From VRUE01 sp963717375 (lineage in GTDB: Bacteria; Actinomycetota; Thermoleophilia; Solirubrobacterales; 70-9), in the NCBI GenBank assembly GCA_963717375.1, contig OY970329.1, positions 310,001 to 374,000 on the forward strand: a stretch of DNA of 64,000 bases, in the 5' to 3' direction. The position numbers were made by a program, and so were the translations under genes. Position 1 is the first letter of the stretch; each line of letters begins with the position of its first letter. The notes under the pieces are model-generated. The model did not search any database. It had not been told where the DNA came from and worked only from the letters and a program-made list of their open reading frames with translations. Below are positions 46,760-55,354 of the stretch, in pieces.

Positions 46760-48511
46760 ATGGACCCGACCAACAGCAACACGGCACTGGCCTCGGCTTT
46801 CGTCGAGGAGCTGGCGCGGGGCGGCGTGCGGCTGGCGGTGGTCTCGCCGGGGTCGCGCTCAACTCCGCTCGCCGTCGCCTTCTGGCGCCAGCCGGAGATC
46901 GAGGTGAGCGTGATACTCGACGAGCGCTCCGCCGCCTTCTTCGCCCTCGGTGCCGCGCAGGCAACGGGCGCGCCGGTGGCAATGCTCTGCACCTCGGGCA
47001 CGGCGGCCGCCAACTACCACCCGGCAATCTGCGAGGCCGATGAATCGGCCCTGCCGCTGATCGCGCTCAGCGGCGACCGGCCGCCCGAGCTGCGCGGGGT
47101 CGGCGCTGGCCAGACGATCGACCAGATCAAGCTCTACGGGTCCTCGGTGCGCTGGTTCTGCGAAGTCGGCACCCACGCCGCCGACGACGACGGGCTGCTC
47201 CACTACCGCTCCGTTGCCTGCCGCGCACTGGCGGCCGCCCACGGCGAGCCACGTCCGGGCCCGGTCCACCTAAACCTGCCGTGGCGCGAGCCGCTGGCTC
47301 CGATCCCTGTCGATGACGCGGTGACCGCAACCGATCCGCTGGCCCTTGAAGGACGGGACGTGCGCCCGCTCACTGCCGTGACGCCGATCGACCTGGAGCC
47401 CTCGGCCTTCCTGCTCGACGAGGTCGCCGGCCACATCGCCGGCGCGAGTGCCGGCGTCATCGTCGCCGGCCGCCAGCTCGACCCGGAGCTGCGTCAGCCC
47501 TTGGCTGAGCTGGCCAAGGCATCTGGCTTCCCGATCCTCGCCGAGCCGACCTCGCAGCTTCGCTGCGGGCCGCACGACCGCTCCCACGTCGTCTCGACCT
47601 ACGACCACCTGCTGCGCGACGACGCTTTCTGCGAGGCGGTAAAGCCAGATCTCGTGCTGCGCTTCGGTGAGATGCCGACGAGCAAGCCACTGCGCACCTG
47701 GCTCGCCAAGTCGGGTGCCGATCAGATCGTCGTCGACCCGAGTTGTGGCTGGAACGAGCCGACCCGGCGCGCCGCCGCACTCCTGCGCGCCGACCCGACC
47801 GAGCTCGCCTCGGGCTGGGCCGCACGACAAGGCGACGGGCAACGAACGGCGCCGACTCGCTGGCTCGAGGCCGAGGCAGCCGCTCGCGATGCCCTCTCTA
47901 GCGAACTTGAGAGCCTCGACGAGATTACGGAGCCCGGCCTCCACTTCACCCTGGGGCAGGCCCACTCCGACGGCGACCTCGTCTACACCGCCTCGAGCAT
48001 GCCGATCCGCGACCAGGAGGCCTTCCTGGCGCCAAGCGAGATCGATGCCCTATTCCTCTGCAACCGCGGCACCAATGGCATCGATGGCCTCGTCTCCTCC
48101 GGCATTGGCGCCGCCCAAGCCAGCAGCCGGCCGACCACGATCGTCACCGGCGACCTCGGCCTCCTCCACGACATAGGCGGCCTAGCCGCCCTGCGCGAAG
48201 CCCCCACCCCGGTCCGCATAGTCGTAATCAACAACGACGGCGGCGGCATCTTCAGTTTCCTCCCCCAAGCCAAGGCCCTAGTCAGCAATGAATTCGAGGC
48301 CCTCCTAGGCACCCCGCGCGGCGTAGACGTGGCAAAAGCAGCAGCACTCTTCGACCTCCCCCACCAGCACCTCAAATCCCTCACAGAGCTCCCAGACGCC
48401 CTCGTCACTGGCACCTCCCTGATCGAGGTAGCGGTCGACCGCGACTCCAACGTCGCACACCACAGAAACCTCACAGATCGCGTCCTCGGCGCGATCGCCC
48501 CGCTTCGCTGA
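46760..48511 (+). CDS. menD: SEPHCHC synthase (MenD)
   Basis: ThDP enzyme adding succinic semialdehyde from 2-oxoglutarate to isochorismate. The 583 residues show SPGSRSTPLA, the catalytic Glu in ILDERSAAFFALGAAQATG, LCTSGTAAANYHPA, and the ThDP/Mg block TGDLGLLHDIGGL...VVINNDGGGIFSFLPQ. It converges with menF, the enzyme making its substrate isochorismate, across a long hairpin. The codon pattern near the 3' end is slightly richer in A-ending and AT-rich codons than the rest. Confidence 0.95.
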   Translation: MDPTNSNTALASAFVEELARGGVRLAVVSPGSRSTPLAVAFWRQPEIEVSVILDERSAAFFALGAAQATGAPVAMLCTSGTAAANYHPAICEADESALPLIALSGDRPPELRGVGAGQTIDQIKLYGSSVRWFCEVGTHAADDDGLLHYRSVACRALAAAHGEPRPGPVHLNLPWREPLAPIPVDDAVTATDPLALEGRDVRPLTAVTPIDLEPSAFLLDEVAGHIAGASAGVIVAGRQLDPELRQPLAELAKASGFPILAEPTSQLRCGPHDRSHVVSTYDHLLRDDAFCEAVKPDLVLRFGEMPTSKPLRTWLAKSGADQIVVDPSCGWNEPTRRAAALLRADPTELASGWAARQGDGQRTAPTRWLEAEAAARDALSSELESLDEITEPGLHFTLGQAHSDGDLVYTASSMPIRDQEAFLAPSEIDALFLCNRGTNGIDGLVSSGIGAAQASSRPTTIVTGDLGLLHDIGGLAALREAPTPVRIVVINNDGGGIFSFLPQAKALVSNEFEALLGTPRGVDVAKAAALFDLPHQHLKSLTELPDALVTGTSLIEVAVDRDSNVAHHRNLTDRVLGAIAPLR

Positions 48512-48512
48512 A

Positions 48513-48576
48513 GGGATCCGGGAGACCCTCTCCGGAGCCTCCAAGCTGTTGCTCCGGAGAGGGTCTCCCGGATCCC
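48513..48576. terminator. Perfect 25-bp inverted repeat between menD and menF
   Basis: Arms 48513-48537 and 48552-48576 are exact complements with a 14-nt loop, between converging stop codons. Each arm contains smaller palindromes (GGATCC, CTCCGGAG). Likely a bidirectional terminator. The arm ends share a CCCTCTCC(GGAG) pattern with the elements at 41.2-41.4 kb. Confidence 0.75.
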
Positions 48577-49970
48577 TACTCCGCCAGCAGCGGCAGCAGA
48601 GCGCCCAGCTTGATCTCCGTCTCCGCCAACTCAGCCGCCGGGTCAGACCCAGCCACAACGCCGACTCCCGCGTAGAGATGAGCCTCGCGGTCCCGAAGCA
48701 GGGCGCTGCGCAGGGCCACACAGAACTCGCCGTCTTCGGTGGCGTCCATCCAGCCGACCGGGCCGGCGTACCAGCCGCGGTCCATCTGCTCGAGCTCCGC
48801 AATCGCCGCCTCGGCGGCCGATTTCGGCTCACCGCCCACGGCTGGGGTCGGATGCAGGATCCCCGCCAGCTCGACCGCCGAACGCGGCTCGGCCAACTGG
48901 GCGACCACCGGAGTTGCGAGGTGCTGGATGTTTGCCACCTTGACTATCTCCGGCTCGGCCCCGGCCTCGACCCAGACCGCGTGCGGGCGCAGGGTGCGGG
49001 CGATCCGCTCGGCGACGATCCGGTGCTCGCGGCGGTCCTTGTCGCTGCGCAGCAGCTGCTCGCCAAGGTGGTCGTCGACGGCCGGGTCGGAGCTGCGACG
49101 GGTGGAGCCGGCCAGTGCGACCGTGGACAGACTTGCGCCCGAGCGGCGCAGCAGCAGCTCCGGGCTGGCTCCGATGAATGCCGCCTCCGGCGTGCCGCAG
49201 CAGAAGCAGAAGCAGGAGGAGAACTGCTCGCGCATCGCGCCGAAAAGGGCGGCCGGATCGTGGGCGGCACCGGCTTTGACCAGCACCTCCCGAGCAAGCA
49301 CCACCTTCGACATCTCCCCCGCGCCGATCCGCTCCGTGGCGGCGGCGATCATCCGCTCGAAGTCTCCGGGCGGGCGGGCACTGGTGATCTCAACCCGCGA
49401 AGTCGGGTGCGGGTCGAGCAACGGCAGCGGATCGACACGAAGACCGGCAAGGCGGGCCTCCAAGGCGCCGGCCTTGGCCTCGGGATCGTCGCCAGGCCGG
49501 ACCAAGGCGTTGAGGGTGAGAAAGGTGTCCTCGCTGTTGCGGCAGATCGAAAGCTCAGGCAGGACCAGCGATGCCGGCGCCAACGATGACCAAGGCGGGC
49601 TTGCTCCCCCATCGGGATCGAAGGCAAACCCGCCTACCCAAACTGCACCTGCACCGGCGGGCAGCCCTGGAGGCTCGTCAAAGATCGTCTCGCCGCCGAG
49701 ACATTCGCGGGCGACGTCGCGAAAACGATTTGCGCCCCGTGACCTTGCCTCATCCGCCACGCCCAGCGCTGCGAGCGCGAACTCGCGATCAGGCTGCTCC
49801 CAGCAGAACCAACGATCAGAGGCCAGTCGCGAAGCGAAAACCGCCCCGCAGGGATCGACTCCCTCGACCGGCATCGTGGCACTTACGAAAGTCTTCCTTC
49901 CCCGGGCGAGGGCGCGATCGATCGCCGGCCTCAGACTGGGAAATGACGAGGTCCAGACGTTGCCAGGCAA
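48576..49970 (-). CDS. menF: Isochorismate synthase
   Basis: Converts chorismate to isochorismate for menaquinone. A chorismate-binding enzyme of about 464 residues: SDRWFCWEQPDREFALAALG near the start, VLAREVLVKAGA, FIGASPELLLRR, LAGSTRRSSDPAVDDHLGEQLL, and PTPAVGGEPKSAAEAAIAELE with the catalytic C-terminal block. An open frame reaches ATG 50096 inside ilvN, but its first 40 codons are a large palindrome. TTG 49970 is a best guess; no ribosome-binding site or -10 box marks the start clearly. Confidence 0.9.
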   Translation of the reverse strand: MPGNVWTSSFPSLRPAIDRALARGRKTFVSATMPVEGVDPCGAVFASRLASDRWFCWEQPDREFALAALGVADEARSRGANRFRDVARECLGGETIFDEPPGLPAGAGAVWVGGFAFDPDGGASPPWSSLAPASLVLPELSICRNSEDTFLTLNALVRPGDDPEAKAGALEARLAGLRVDPLPLLDPHPTSRVEITSARPPGDFERMIAAATERIGAGEMSKVVLAREVLVKAGAAHDPAALFGAMREQFSSCFCFCCGTPEAAFIGASPELLLRRSGASLSTVALAGSTRRSSDPAVDDHLGEQLLRSDKDRREHRIVAERIARTLRPHAVWVEAGAEPEIVKVANIQHLATPVVAQLAEPRSAVELAGILHPTPAVGGEPKSAAEAAIAELEQMDRGWYAGPVGWMDATEDGEFCVALRSALLRDREAHLYAGVGVVAGSDPAAELAETEIKLGALLPLLAE

Positions 49971-50056
49971 GGACGCAGGGAGCCCGAATAGCAGCGCTAT
50001 TCGGGCGACTGAGGACGCCGCATGGCAGCGTCTGGGGCCGTCATTTTCAGTCTGAG
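49930..50056. repeat. 127-bp imperfect palindrome across the ilvN/menF junction
   Basis: The arms match as inverted complements over about 60 nt at roughly three-quarters identity, with a perfect 11-bp GCCCGAATAGC/GCTATTCGGGC core and a 3-nt loop at the centre (49982-50006). It covers the last three codons and stop of ilvN, the junction, and the first codons of menF. It could end ilvBN transcription or shape menF initiation. Confidence 0.75.
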
Positions 50057-50592
50057 CCTCGGGCGATTGCGATCTCGCCAGTCCGGACCATCTCAATCAG
50101 ACCGTGGGGGCGGATCATCCGCTCGAAGGCCTCGATCTTGTCGGCGGAGCCGGTGACCTCAATCGTCATCGAGCGCCGCGAGACGTCGACGATCTTGGCG
50201 CGGAAGATCTCGGCGAACTGGATGATCTCGGCCCGGTTCTCGACCGCCGAGGAGACTTTGAACATCGCCATCTCCCTGGCGACCGTCTCCTCCGGCTCCA
50301 TGTCGCGGATCTTCAGCACGTTGACCAGCTTGTGCAGTTGCTTAGTCACCTGATCGATCGGGTGCACCGCACCGTCGAGGGTGAGCGTGATGCGCGAGAC
50401 GCTGGGGTCGTCGGTTGGCCCGACCGCGAGCGTGTCGATGTTGAAGCCGCGGCGCGAGAAGAGGCCCGCGACTCGCGCCAGCACGCCCGGCTTGTTCTCG
50501 ACCAGGATCGAGAGGATGTGTTTGCGGCCGCTGAGCTGACCGGGAACGCGCAGCTCCTCGAGCTTGACCAGCTGCGGAGTCCCGGCCTCCAT
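50047..50592 (-). CDS. ilvN: Acetolactate synthase small (regulatory) subunit
   Basis: A 181-residue ACT-domain protein that activates IlvB and gives valine feedback. HILSILVENKPGVLARVAGLFSRRGFNIDTLAVGPT is the ACT signature; the C-terminal ALS_ss_C region follows. ATG 50592 overlaps the ilvB stop as TGATG, so upstream open frame is discarded. Its 3' end lies in the large palindrome. Confidence 0.97.
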   Translation of the reverse strand: MEAGTPQLVKLEELRVPGQLSGRKHILSILVENKPGVLARVAGLFSRRGFNIDTLAVGPTDDPSVSRITLTLDGAVHPIDQVTKQLHKLVNVLKIRDMEPEETVAREMAMFKVSSAVENRAEIIQFAEIFRAKIVDVSRRSMTIEVTGSADKIEAFERMIRPHGLIEMVRTGEIAIARGSD

Positions 50593-52271
50593 CAGCCGAC
50601 CATGTCCCTCGCGGCGGCACCGGCCGGGATCATCGGGAAGCAGTTCTCCTCGGGCGAGACGCGCACGTCGAGCAGCACCGGGCCGTCGGTTTCCAGCGCC
50701 GTCGCCATCGTCTGCTCGAGCTCGCCGGAGTCCTCGCAGCGCAGCCCGGTCGCGCCGAAGGCCTCGGCCAGCTTGACCCAGTCGGGGCTGGGGCCCATCT
50801 CGACCGAGCTGTAGCGGCGGTCCCAGAAGAGCTCCTGCCACTGGCGGACCATGCCCATGTAGCCGTTGTTCATCAGGAAGACCTTGACCGGGATGTCTTC
50901 GGCGACGCAGGTCGCCAGCTCCTGGCAGTTCATGATCAGGCTGCCGTCGCCGGCGAGGCAGACGACCGTGTCGTCGGGACAGGCGACCTTGGCGCCAATC
51001 GCGGCGGGGAGGCCGAAGCCCATCGTGCCGAGCCCACCAGAGTTGATCCAGCGGCGCGGCTTGTCGAAGCCGTAGTACTGCGCCGCCCACATCTGGTGCT
51101 GGCCGACGTCGGAGGTGACGATTGCGTCGCCGCCGGTCGCCCGGTGCATCGCCTCGATCATGAACTGGGGCTTGATCTCGCCGTCCTTGCCCTCGTCGTA
51201 GTGCAGCGGGTATTTGTCCTGCCAGGCCTTGATCTGCTGCCACCAGCCGTCGAGGCGGGTTGGATCGGTCTGCAGCGCCCGGTACTCGCGGGTCAGCTCG
51301 GGCAGGACCAGCTTGGCGTCGCCGACGATCGGGATGTGGGCGGGGACGTTCTTGGAAATCTCCGCCGGGTCGACGTCGATGTGGATGAACTTGGCGTGCG
51401 GAGCGAACTCGGAAAGTTTGCCGGTGATCCGATCATCGAAGCGGGCACCGATCGCGACGATCAGGTCGGCCTCGTCCATCGCGTAGTTGGCGGCGCGGGT
51501 GCCGTGCATGCCGAGCATTCCCAGCCACTGCTCGCCGGAGGCCGGGTAGGAGCCAAGACCCATCAGGGTCGAGGTGACCGGGAAGCGGTCGGCGGCAGCG
51601 AGCTCGCGCAGCTCCTCGGAAGCGTTGGCGTTGACCACGCCGCCGCCCGTGTAGAGGATCGGCCGGCGCGCGTTGGCGATCGCCTTGGCGGCGATCCGAA
51701 TCTGCTTGATGTTGCCGCCGTGGGGCGGTTTGTAGCCGGCCAGCTCGACCGGCTCGGTGCGCGGCGCGTAGTCGATGTCGGCGCGCGAGAGATCCTGCGG
51801 GATGTCGAGCAGGACCGGCCCCGGGCGCCCGGTCGAGGCGACGTGGAAGGCCTCGTGGACGTACTCCGGAATCTGGCGCGGATCGGTGGCCTGGAAGGAG
51901 TGCTTGACGAAGGGCAGCGTCGCGCCGAGGATGTCGGCCTCCTGGAAGCCGTCGGTGCCGATCAGCTCGGTCCGCACCTGACCGGTGATGAAGACGGTGG
52001 GCACGGAGTCCAGCATCGCGTCGGCGATCGCGGTGACGAGATTGGTCGCGCCGGGGCCCGAGGTGGCGAAAGCGACCCCGACCCGTCCCGAGGCCTTGGC
52101 GTAACCCTCAGCGGCGTGTCCCCCGCCCTGCTCGTGGCGCACCTGGATGTGGCGGAAATCCGCATCGACAAGCGCGTCGTAGGTAGGCAGATTCGCCCCA
52201 CCGGGGATTCCAAAGACGTGCTCCACGCCCTCGGCCTTGAGGCTCTGCATCAGTGCGTCGGCTGCTCTCAT
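50592..52271 (-). CDS. ilvB: Acetolactate synthase large subunit
   Basis: ThDP enzyme making acetolactate or acetohydroxybutyrate, shared by valine, leucine and isoleucine synthesis. The 559 residues include GIPGGANLPTYDAL, RHEQGGGHAAEGYAKASG (catalytic Glu), SGPGATNLVTAIADAMLDSVP, the FAD/dimer region, and the ThDP motif AGDGSLIMNCQELATCVAEDIPVKVFLMNN. It forms an operon with ilvN. The promoter lies too close to the ATG for an attenuator. Confidence 0.97.
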   Translation of the reverse strand: MRAADALMQSLKAEGVEHVFGIPGGANLPTYDALVDADFRHIQVRHEQGGGHAAEGYAKASGRVGVAFATSGPGATNLVTAIADAMLDSVPTVFITGQVRTELIGTDGFQEADILGATLPFVKHSFQATDPRQIPEYVHEAFHVASTGRPGPVLLDIPQDLSRADIDYAPRTEPVELAGYKPPHGGNIKQIRIAAKAIANARRPILYTGGGVVNANASEELRELAAADRFPVTSTLMGLGSYPASGEQWLGMLGMHGTRAANYAMDEADLIVAIGARFDDRITGKLSEFAPHAKFIHIDVDPAEISKNVPAHIPIVGDAKLVLPELTREYRALQTDPTRLDGWWQQIKAWQDKYPLHYDEGKDGEIKPQFMIEAMHRATGGDAIVTSDVGQHQMWAAQYYGFDKPRRWINSGGLGTMGFGLPAAIGAKVACPDDTVVCLAGDGSLIMNCQELATCVAEDIPVKVFLMNNGYMGMVRQWQELFWDRRYSSVEMGPSPDWVKLAEAFGATGLRCEDSGELEQTMATALETDGPVLLDVRVSPEENCFPMIPAGAAARDMVG

Positions 52272-52281
52272 GGGAATCGCG

Positions 52282-52287
52282 ATGGTA
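52282..52287 (-). promoter_or_regulatory. -10 box of ilvBN
   Basis: Minus-strand TACCAT, 10 nt before the ilvB ATG; the predicted leader is about 4 nt. Confidence 0.5.
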
Positions 52288-52318
52288 CCAGTGGCTCTGT
52301 GCCTGCCCCGCAGGCGAT

Positions 52319-53488
52319 TTAGAGCTTCACCGGGGCGCCCGGATTCCAGCGCGTGTGGGGGTCGATCGAGGCCTCGATCACGCGGCCCTTGTGCCGCTCG
52401 ATCGCGTGGATCATCGACTCGACCAGCTCCTCGCCGAGCAGGGTCGGCTCGAGGCCGAGGTCGAGCAGCTTGGTGTGGATCGCGTTGTAGTAGTGCTGCT
52501 CCTTCTCGACCCGGGGGTTCTCGCAGTGCTGGATCTCCACCGAGTAGCCGAGGTGCTCGCCGGCCTGCTTGACCAGCCCGGCCAGCTCGATCACCGAGAA
52601 CTGCTCGGTGAACTGGTTATAGACGCGGAACTCGCCGGGATCGGCGGGGTTCAGCGCCGCCAGTTCGACGCAGGCGAGGGTGTCGCGGATGTTGAGGAAG
52701 CCGCGCGTCTGGGTGCCCGCCCCGTAGACGGTGAGGGGGTGGCCGATCACGGCCTGCAGGCAAAAGCGGTTGAGCACGGTGCCGAAGATCTCGTCGTAGT
52801 CGAAGCGGGTGATCAGGCGCTCGTCGCGGGCGCTCTCCTCGGTCTCGATCCCGTAGACGACGCCCTGGTTGAGGTCGGTGGCGCGCAGCCCCCATGTGCG
52901 GCAGGCGAAGTGGATGTTGGTCGAGTCGTGGACCTTCGAGCAGTGGTACAGCGAGGCCGGCAGCTTCGGGAACGGCAGGGTGTCCTTGCGCCCCTTGTGC
53001 TCGATCTCGATGTAGCCCTCCTCGATGTCGATCTCGGGCTGGCCGTACTCGCCCATCGTGCCGAGCTTGACCAGGTGGCAGTCGGGCACATGGTCGCGAA
53101 TCGCGAAGAGCAGGTTGAGGTTGCCGATCACGTTCGCGTACTGCGTCTCGACCGCCTTCTGGCGCGAGGCCATCGAGTAGGGCGCCGAAGCCTGCTGGCC
53201 GTAGTGCACGACGACCTCGGGACGGACCTCGGCGACGACGCCTTCGAGGAAATCGCCATCCTGGACCGAGCCGGTAAAGCTGCGGATCTCGTCCCCAGAG
53301 AGCTCCTTCCAGGCGGCGATGCGCTCGTCGAGGCCGCCGATCGGGGTCAGCGAGCCAGTGCCGGCTTCATCGTGCCAGCGGCGGCGAGAAAAGTCGTCGA
53401 CGACCGAGACCTCGTGACCGCGGGCCGAGAACCTCAAAGCCGTGGGCCAGCCCAGATAGCCGTCGCCCCCAAGAATGAGAACGCGCAT
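52319..53488 (-). CDS. sqdB: UDP-sulfoquinovose synthase homologue
   Basis: A 389-residue extended short-chain dehydrogenase closely patterned on SQD1/SqdB, which turns UDP-glucose and sulfite into UDP-sulfoquinovose. GGDGYLGWPTAL (7-18) binds NAD; SRRRW, APYSM and the catalytic set Thr144/Glu147 (KLGTMGEYG), Tyr181 and Lys185 (YHCSKVHDSTNIHFACR) match the plant enzyme, as do DLNQGVVYG, GTVLNRFCLQAVIGHPLTVYG and EFRVYNQFTEQFSV. Start ATG 53488 (MRVLILGG) fits the family; 54 upstream codons are dropped. The neighbours are membrane glycosyltransferases, suggesting a sulfoquinovose-bearing lipid or glycan. Confidence 0.9.
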   Translation of the reverse strand: MRVLILGGDGYLGWPTALRFSARGHEVSVVDDFSRRRWHDEAGTGSLTPIGGLDERIAAWKELSGDEIRSFTGSVQDGDFLEGVVAEVRPEVVVHYGQQASAPYSMASRQKAVETQYANVIGNLNLLFAIRDHVPDCHLVKLGTMGEYGQPEIDIEEGYIEIEHKGRKDTLPFPKLPASLYHCSKVHDSTNIHFACRTWGLRATDLNQGVVYGIETEESARDERLITRFDYDEIFGTVLNRFCLQAVIGHPLTVYGAGTQTRGFLNIRDTLACVELAALNPADPGEFRVYNQFTEQFSVIELAGLVKQAGEHLGYSVEIQHCENPRVEKEQHYYNAIHTKLLDLGLEPTLLGEELVESMIHAIERHKGRVIEASIDPHTRWNPGAPVKL

Positions 53489-53498
53489 AAGTCGCGGC

Positions 53499-53504
53499 AG
53501 CGTA
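53499..53504 (-). promoter_or_regulatory. -10 box of sqdB
   Basis: Minus-strand TACGCT, 10 nt before ATG 53488. Confidence 0.5.
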
Positions 53505-53557
53505 GCGGAGAAATAGAAACGTTTGCATACCCGGAAGGCCGTCTTGTTGACCACACA

Positions 53558-53563
53558 TACGAT
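53558..53563 (+). promoter_or_regulatory. Leaderless -10 box of the first GT39-like gene
   Basis: TACGAT, 6 nt before ATG 53570. Confidence 0.55.
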
Positions 53564-53569
53564 CCGGTG

Positions 53570-54886
53570 ATGAGCGATCTGAACGGGGGGCGTACGGGTC
53601 TTGCAATGCTGGTCGCGATCCTGCTGCTCGGGCTGGCGCTGCGAACGCACGAGGCGTGGGAGGGGCAGGCGCCGGTCTTCGATGCCGTCGCCTACGCGAA
53701 AATAGCTGCAAATCTCGATCGGGGCGAGGGTTTCACGCTCGGCTCGAGCGCCACGCAGCCAGCCAGCAACTACTCGCCCGGGCTGCCGCTCCTCGTCGCG
53801 GGCATCTACAAGCTGAGCGGCGGCGTGCGTGAACGCACCGCCCGCCTGCTGCTCGCCCTAATAGGAACACTCACGGTGCTCTTCACCTACCTGATCGGCC
53901 GCCGCCTCTCAGGGCCGGGCGCTGGGCTGATTGGGGCCGCGGCAATCGCGATCTACCCGGCGCTGCTCGAGTACCAGGGCATGCTCATGGGCGAGCCTTT
54001 GGCCGCTGCGCTGCTCTCAGGGGCAGTCCTGGCTGCGCTTTGGGCGGCGGGACCAGGGCGTCTGGCGAGATGGCTCGTGCCTGGGGCTCTATTCGGGCTG
54101 CTGGCCCTAGTGCGCCCGGAGTACCTCGGCATTGCCGTGCTTGTGAGCTTGGCGGTGCTCGTTAAGGAGATCAGAGTTGAATGGCGCCGGTCGCTAACCA
54201 GGGCTGCGCTTTTGCTCGTCGGCGTAGCGGTGGTCGTGGTGCCCTGGACCGCGCGTAACGCGATTGCGCTCAATCGGTTCGTGCCGATCTCGACTGGAGG
54301 TGGGCAGGTGCTGTTTGCAGGCACTTACCTGCCTTCCGATGGCGATCCCGAAAAGGTCGGGGCCGAGGTCGTGGCGCGTCATCCCGAGCTGTTCGGCCCG
54401 AACGCGGTGCGGGACCTGCGACTCGAGCAGATCCTGGCGCGGCTGGCAGCGCAGCGCTATCCCGGGCTCGAATCGGACAAGGCGCTCTCGCGGATGGGAC
54501 GCGAACAGCTCTGGGACGACGTCAGCGAAGAGCCGCTCGAATACGCCGGCTTCGTAGCGACGAAGGTCGGGCGGATCTGGTCGCACGGACCGCGGGATGT
54601 GATGCGCGAGCCGGCCTGGGAGCTGCTGCACTGGGCGTTGGTCGCCTTCGGCCTGCTCGGCCTCGCCGTGCTGGCGCTGCAGCGACGCTGGGAGGCGCTG
54701 CTGCTGGCGACGATCTTCGTCGCGATCACCGCGATCAGCGCCCTGCTCGTCGCCTCGCCGCGGCGGGTGCTGGTGATGATGCCGCTCGTCGCCGCCCTCG
54801 CCGGGGTCGGCGCGGTGTGGCTGGGGACCTCACTGGGAGGCAGACGCCGGCCGGCCGGGCCGGCGTCCCCTCCCGAGCCCGCTTAG
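53570..54886 (+). CDS. Polytopic glycosyltransferase, PMT/ArnT-like (GT39/GT83 clan)
   Basis: A 438-residue membrane protein with about ten hydrophobic helices. The first periplasmic loop holds the acidic substrate site (VFDAVAYAKIAANLDRGEGF) and helix 7-8 region reads LLALVRPEYLGIAVL. Enzymes of this clan use polyprenyl-phosphate sugars to glycosylate proteins or lipids on the outer side of the membrane. It is a paralogue of the gene at 55355, sharing the VPISTGGG..L..GT.LP.DG block. It is divergent from sqdB. Donor and acceptor are unknown. Confidence 0.85.
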   Translation: MSDLNGGRTGLAMLVAILLLGLALRTHEAWEGQAPVFDAVAYAKIAANLDRGEGFTLGSSATQPASNYSPGLPLLVAGIYKLSGGVRERTARLLLALIGTLTVLFTYLIGRRLSGPGAGLIGAAAIAIYPALLEYQGMLMGEPLAAALLSGAVLAALWAAGPGRLARWLVPGALFGLLALVRPEYLGIAVLVSLAVLVKEIRVEWRRSLTRAALLLVGVAVVVVPWTARNAIALNRFVPISTGGGQVLFAGTYLPSDGDPEKVGAEVVARHPELFGPNAVRDLRLEQILARLAAQRYPGLESDKALSRMGREQLWDDVSEEPLEYAGFVATKVGRIWSHGPRDVMREPAWELLHWALVAFGLLGLAVLALQRRWEALLLATIFVAITAISALLVASPRRVLVMMPLVAALAGVGAVWLGTSLGGRRRPAGPASPPEPA

Positions 54887-55263
54887 GACTTGTAGGTCAC
54901 TTCAAAGGTGAGCTTGATGAAGGTCGCCGTGTCGGCACCGCGGAAGGTGCAGATGTAGGAGACCTTGTCGTTGTTGGAGGGGCTGACCGTCGGCCGGCAG
55001 TAGAAGCTCCGCACCGGTCGCGGCTCCTCGACACCGAGTTCCGTCGCCCGCTTCATCACCTTCATCGCGTACGCGCAGGTGGCGAATTTGGCCTGGACAG
55101 GGTCGACGTTGCTCGAGGTCAGCTTGCCGGTGACCGAGCCGCCCTCGACCTGAGGCGAGGCCACGGTGCAGCTCTTCGGGGCGGTCTTGGCGCTTGCCGC
55201 CGGCACCAGGGCCAGGGCGGCACAAGCGAGGACCAGGAGGACAGCGAGAGGGGTACGGGACAT
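54883..55263 (-). CDS. Small secreted protein with four cysteines
   Basis: A 126-residue hypothetical protein: cleavable signal peptide (MSRTPLAVLLVLACAALALVPAASA, residues 1-25) and a mature domain of about 100 residues with four Cys (SCTVAS, ATCAYA, FYCRPT, YICTF) that could form two disulfides. AAGGAG lies 10 nt before the ATG. It lies antisense between the two glycosyltransferase genes, overlapping the first by 4 bp. I do not recognise the fold. Confidence 0.75.
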   Translation of the reverse strand: MSRTPLAVLLVLACAALALVPAASAKTAPKSCTVASPQVEGGSVTGKLTSSNVDPVQAKFATCAYAMKVMKRATELGVEEPRPVRSFYCRPTVSPSNNDKVSYICTFRGADTATFIKLTFEVTYKS

Positions 55264-55340
55264 TCGGGAAGGCTCCTTCTGTTCGATCGGAATCGGGCCC
55301 AGCAGTCTTCGACGCCACCGGCCGCCGCCCTTGTGGCGGA

Positions 55341-55346
55341 TAGCCT
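55341..55346 (+). promoter_or_regulatory. Leaderless -10 box of the second GT39-like gene
   Basis: TAGCCT, 8 nt before GTG 55355. Confidence 0.5.
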
Positions 55347-55354
55347 GCGCCGTC

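Noticed and set aside
52272..52318. Attenuator or riboswitch ahead of ilvBN
   Set aside because: The predicted transcription start is about 4 nt before the ATG and the gap to sqdB is 47 bp, leaving no room for a leader structure.
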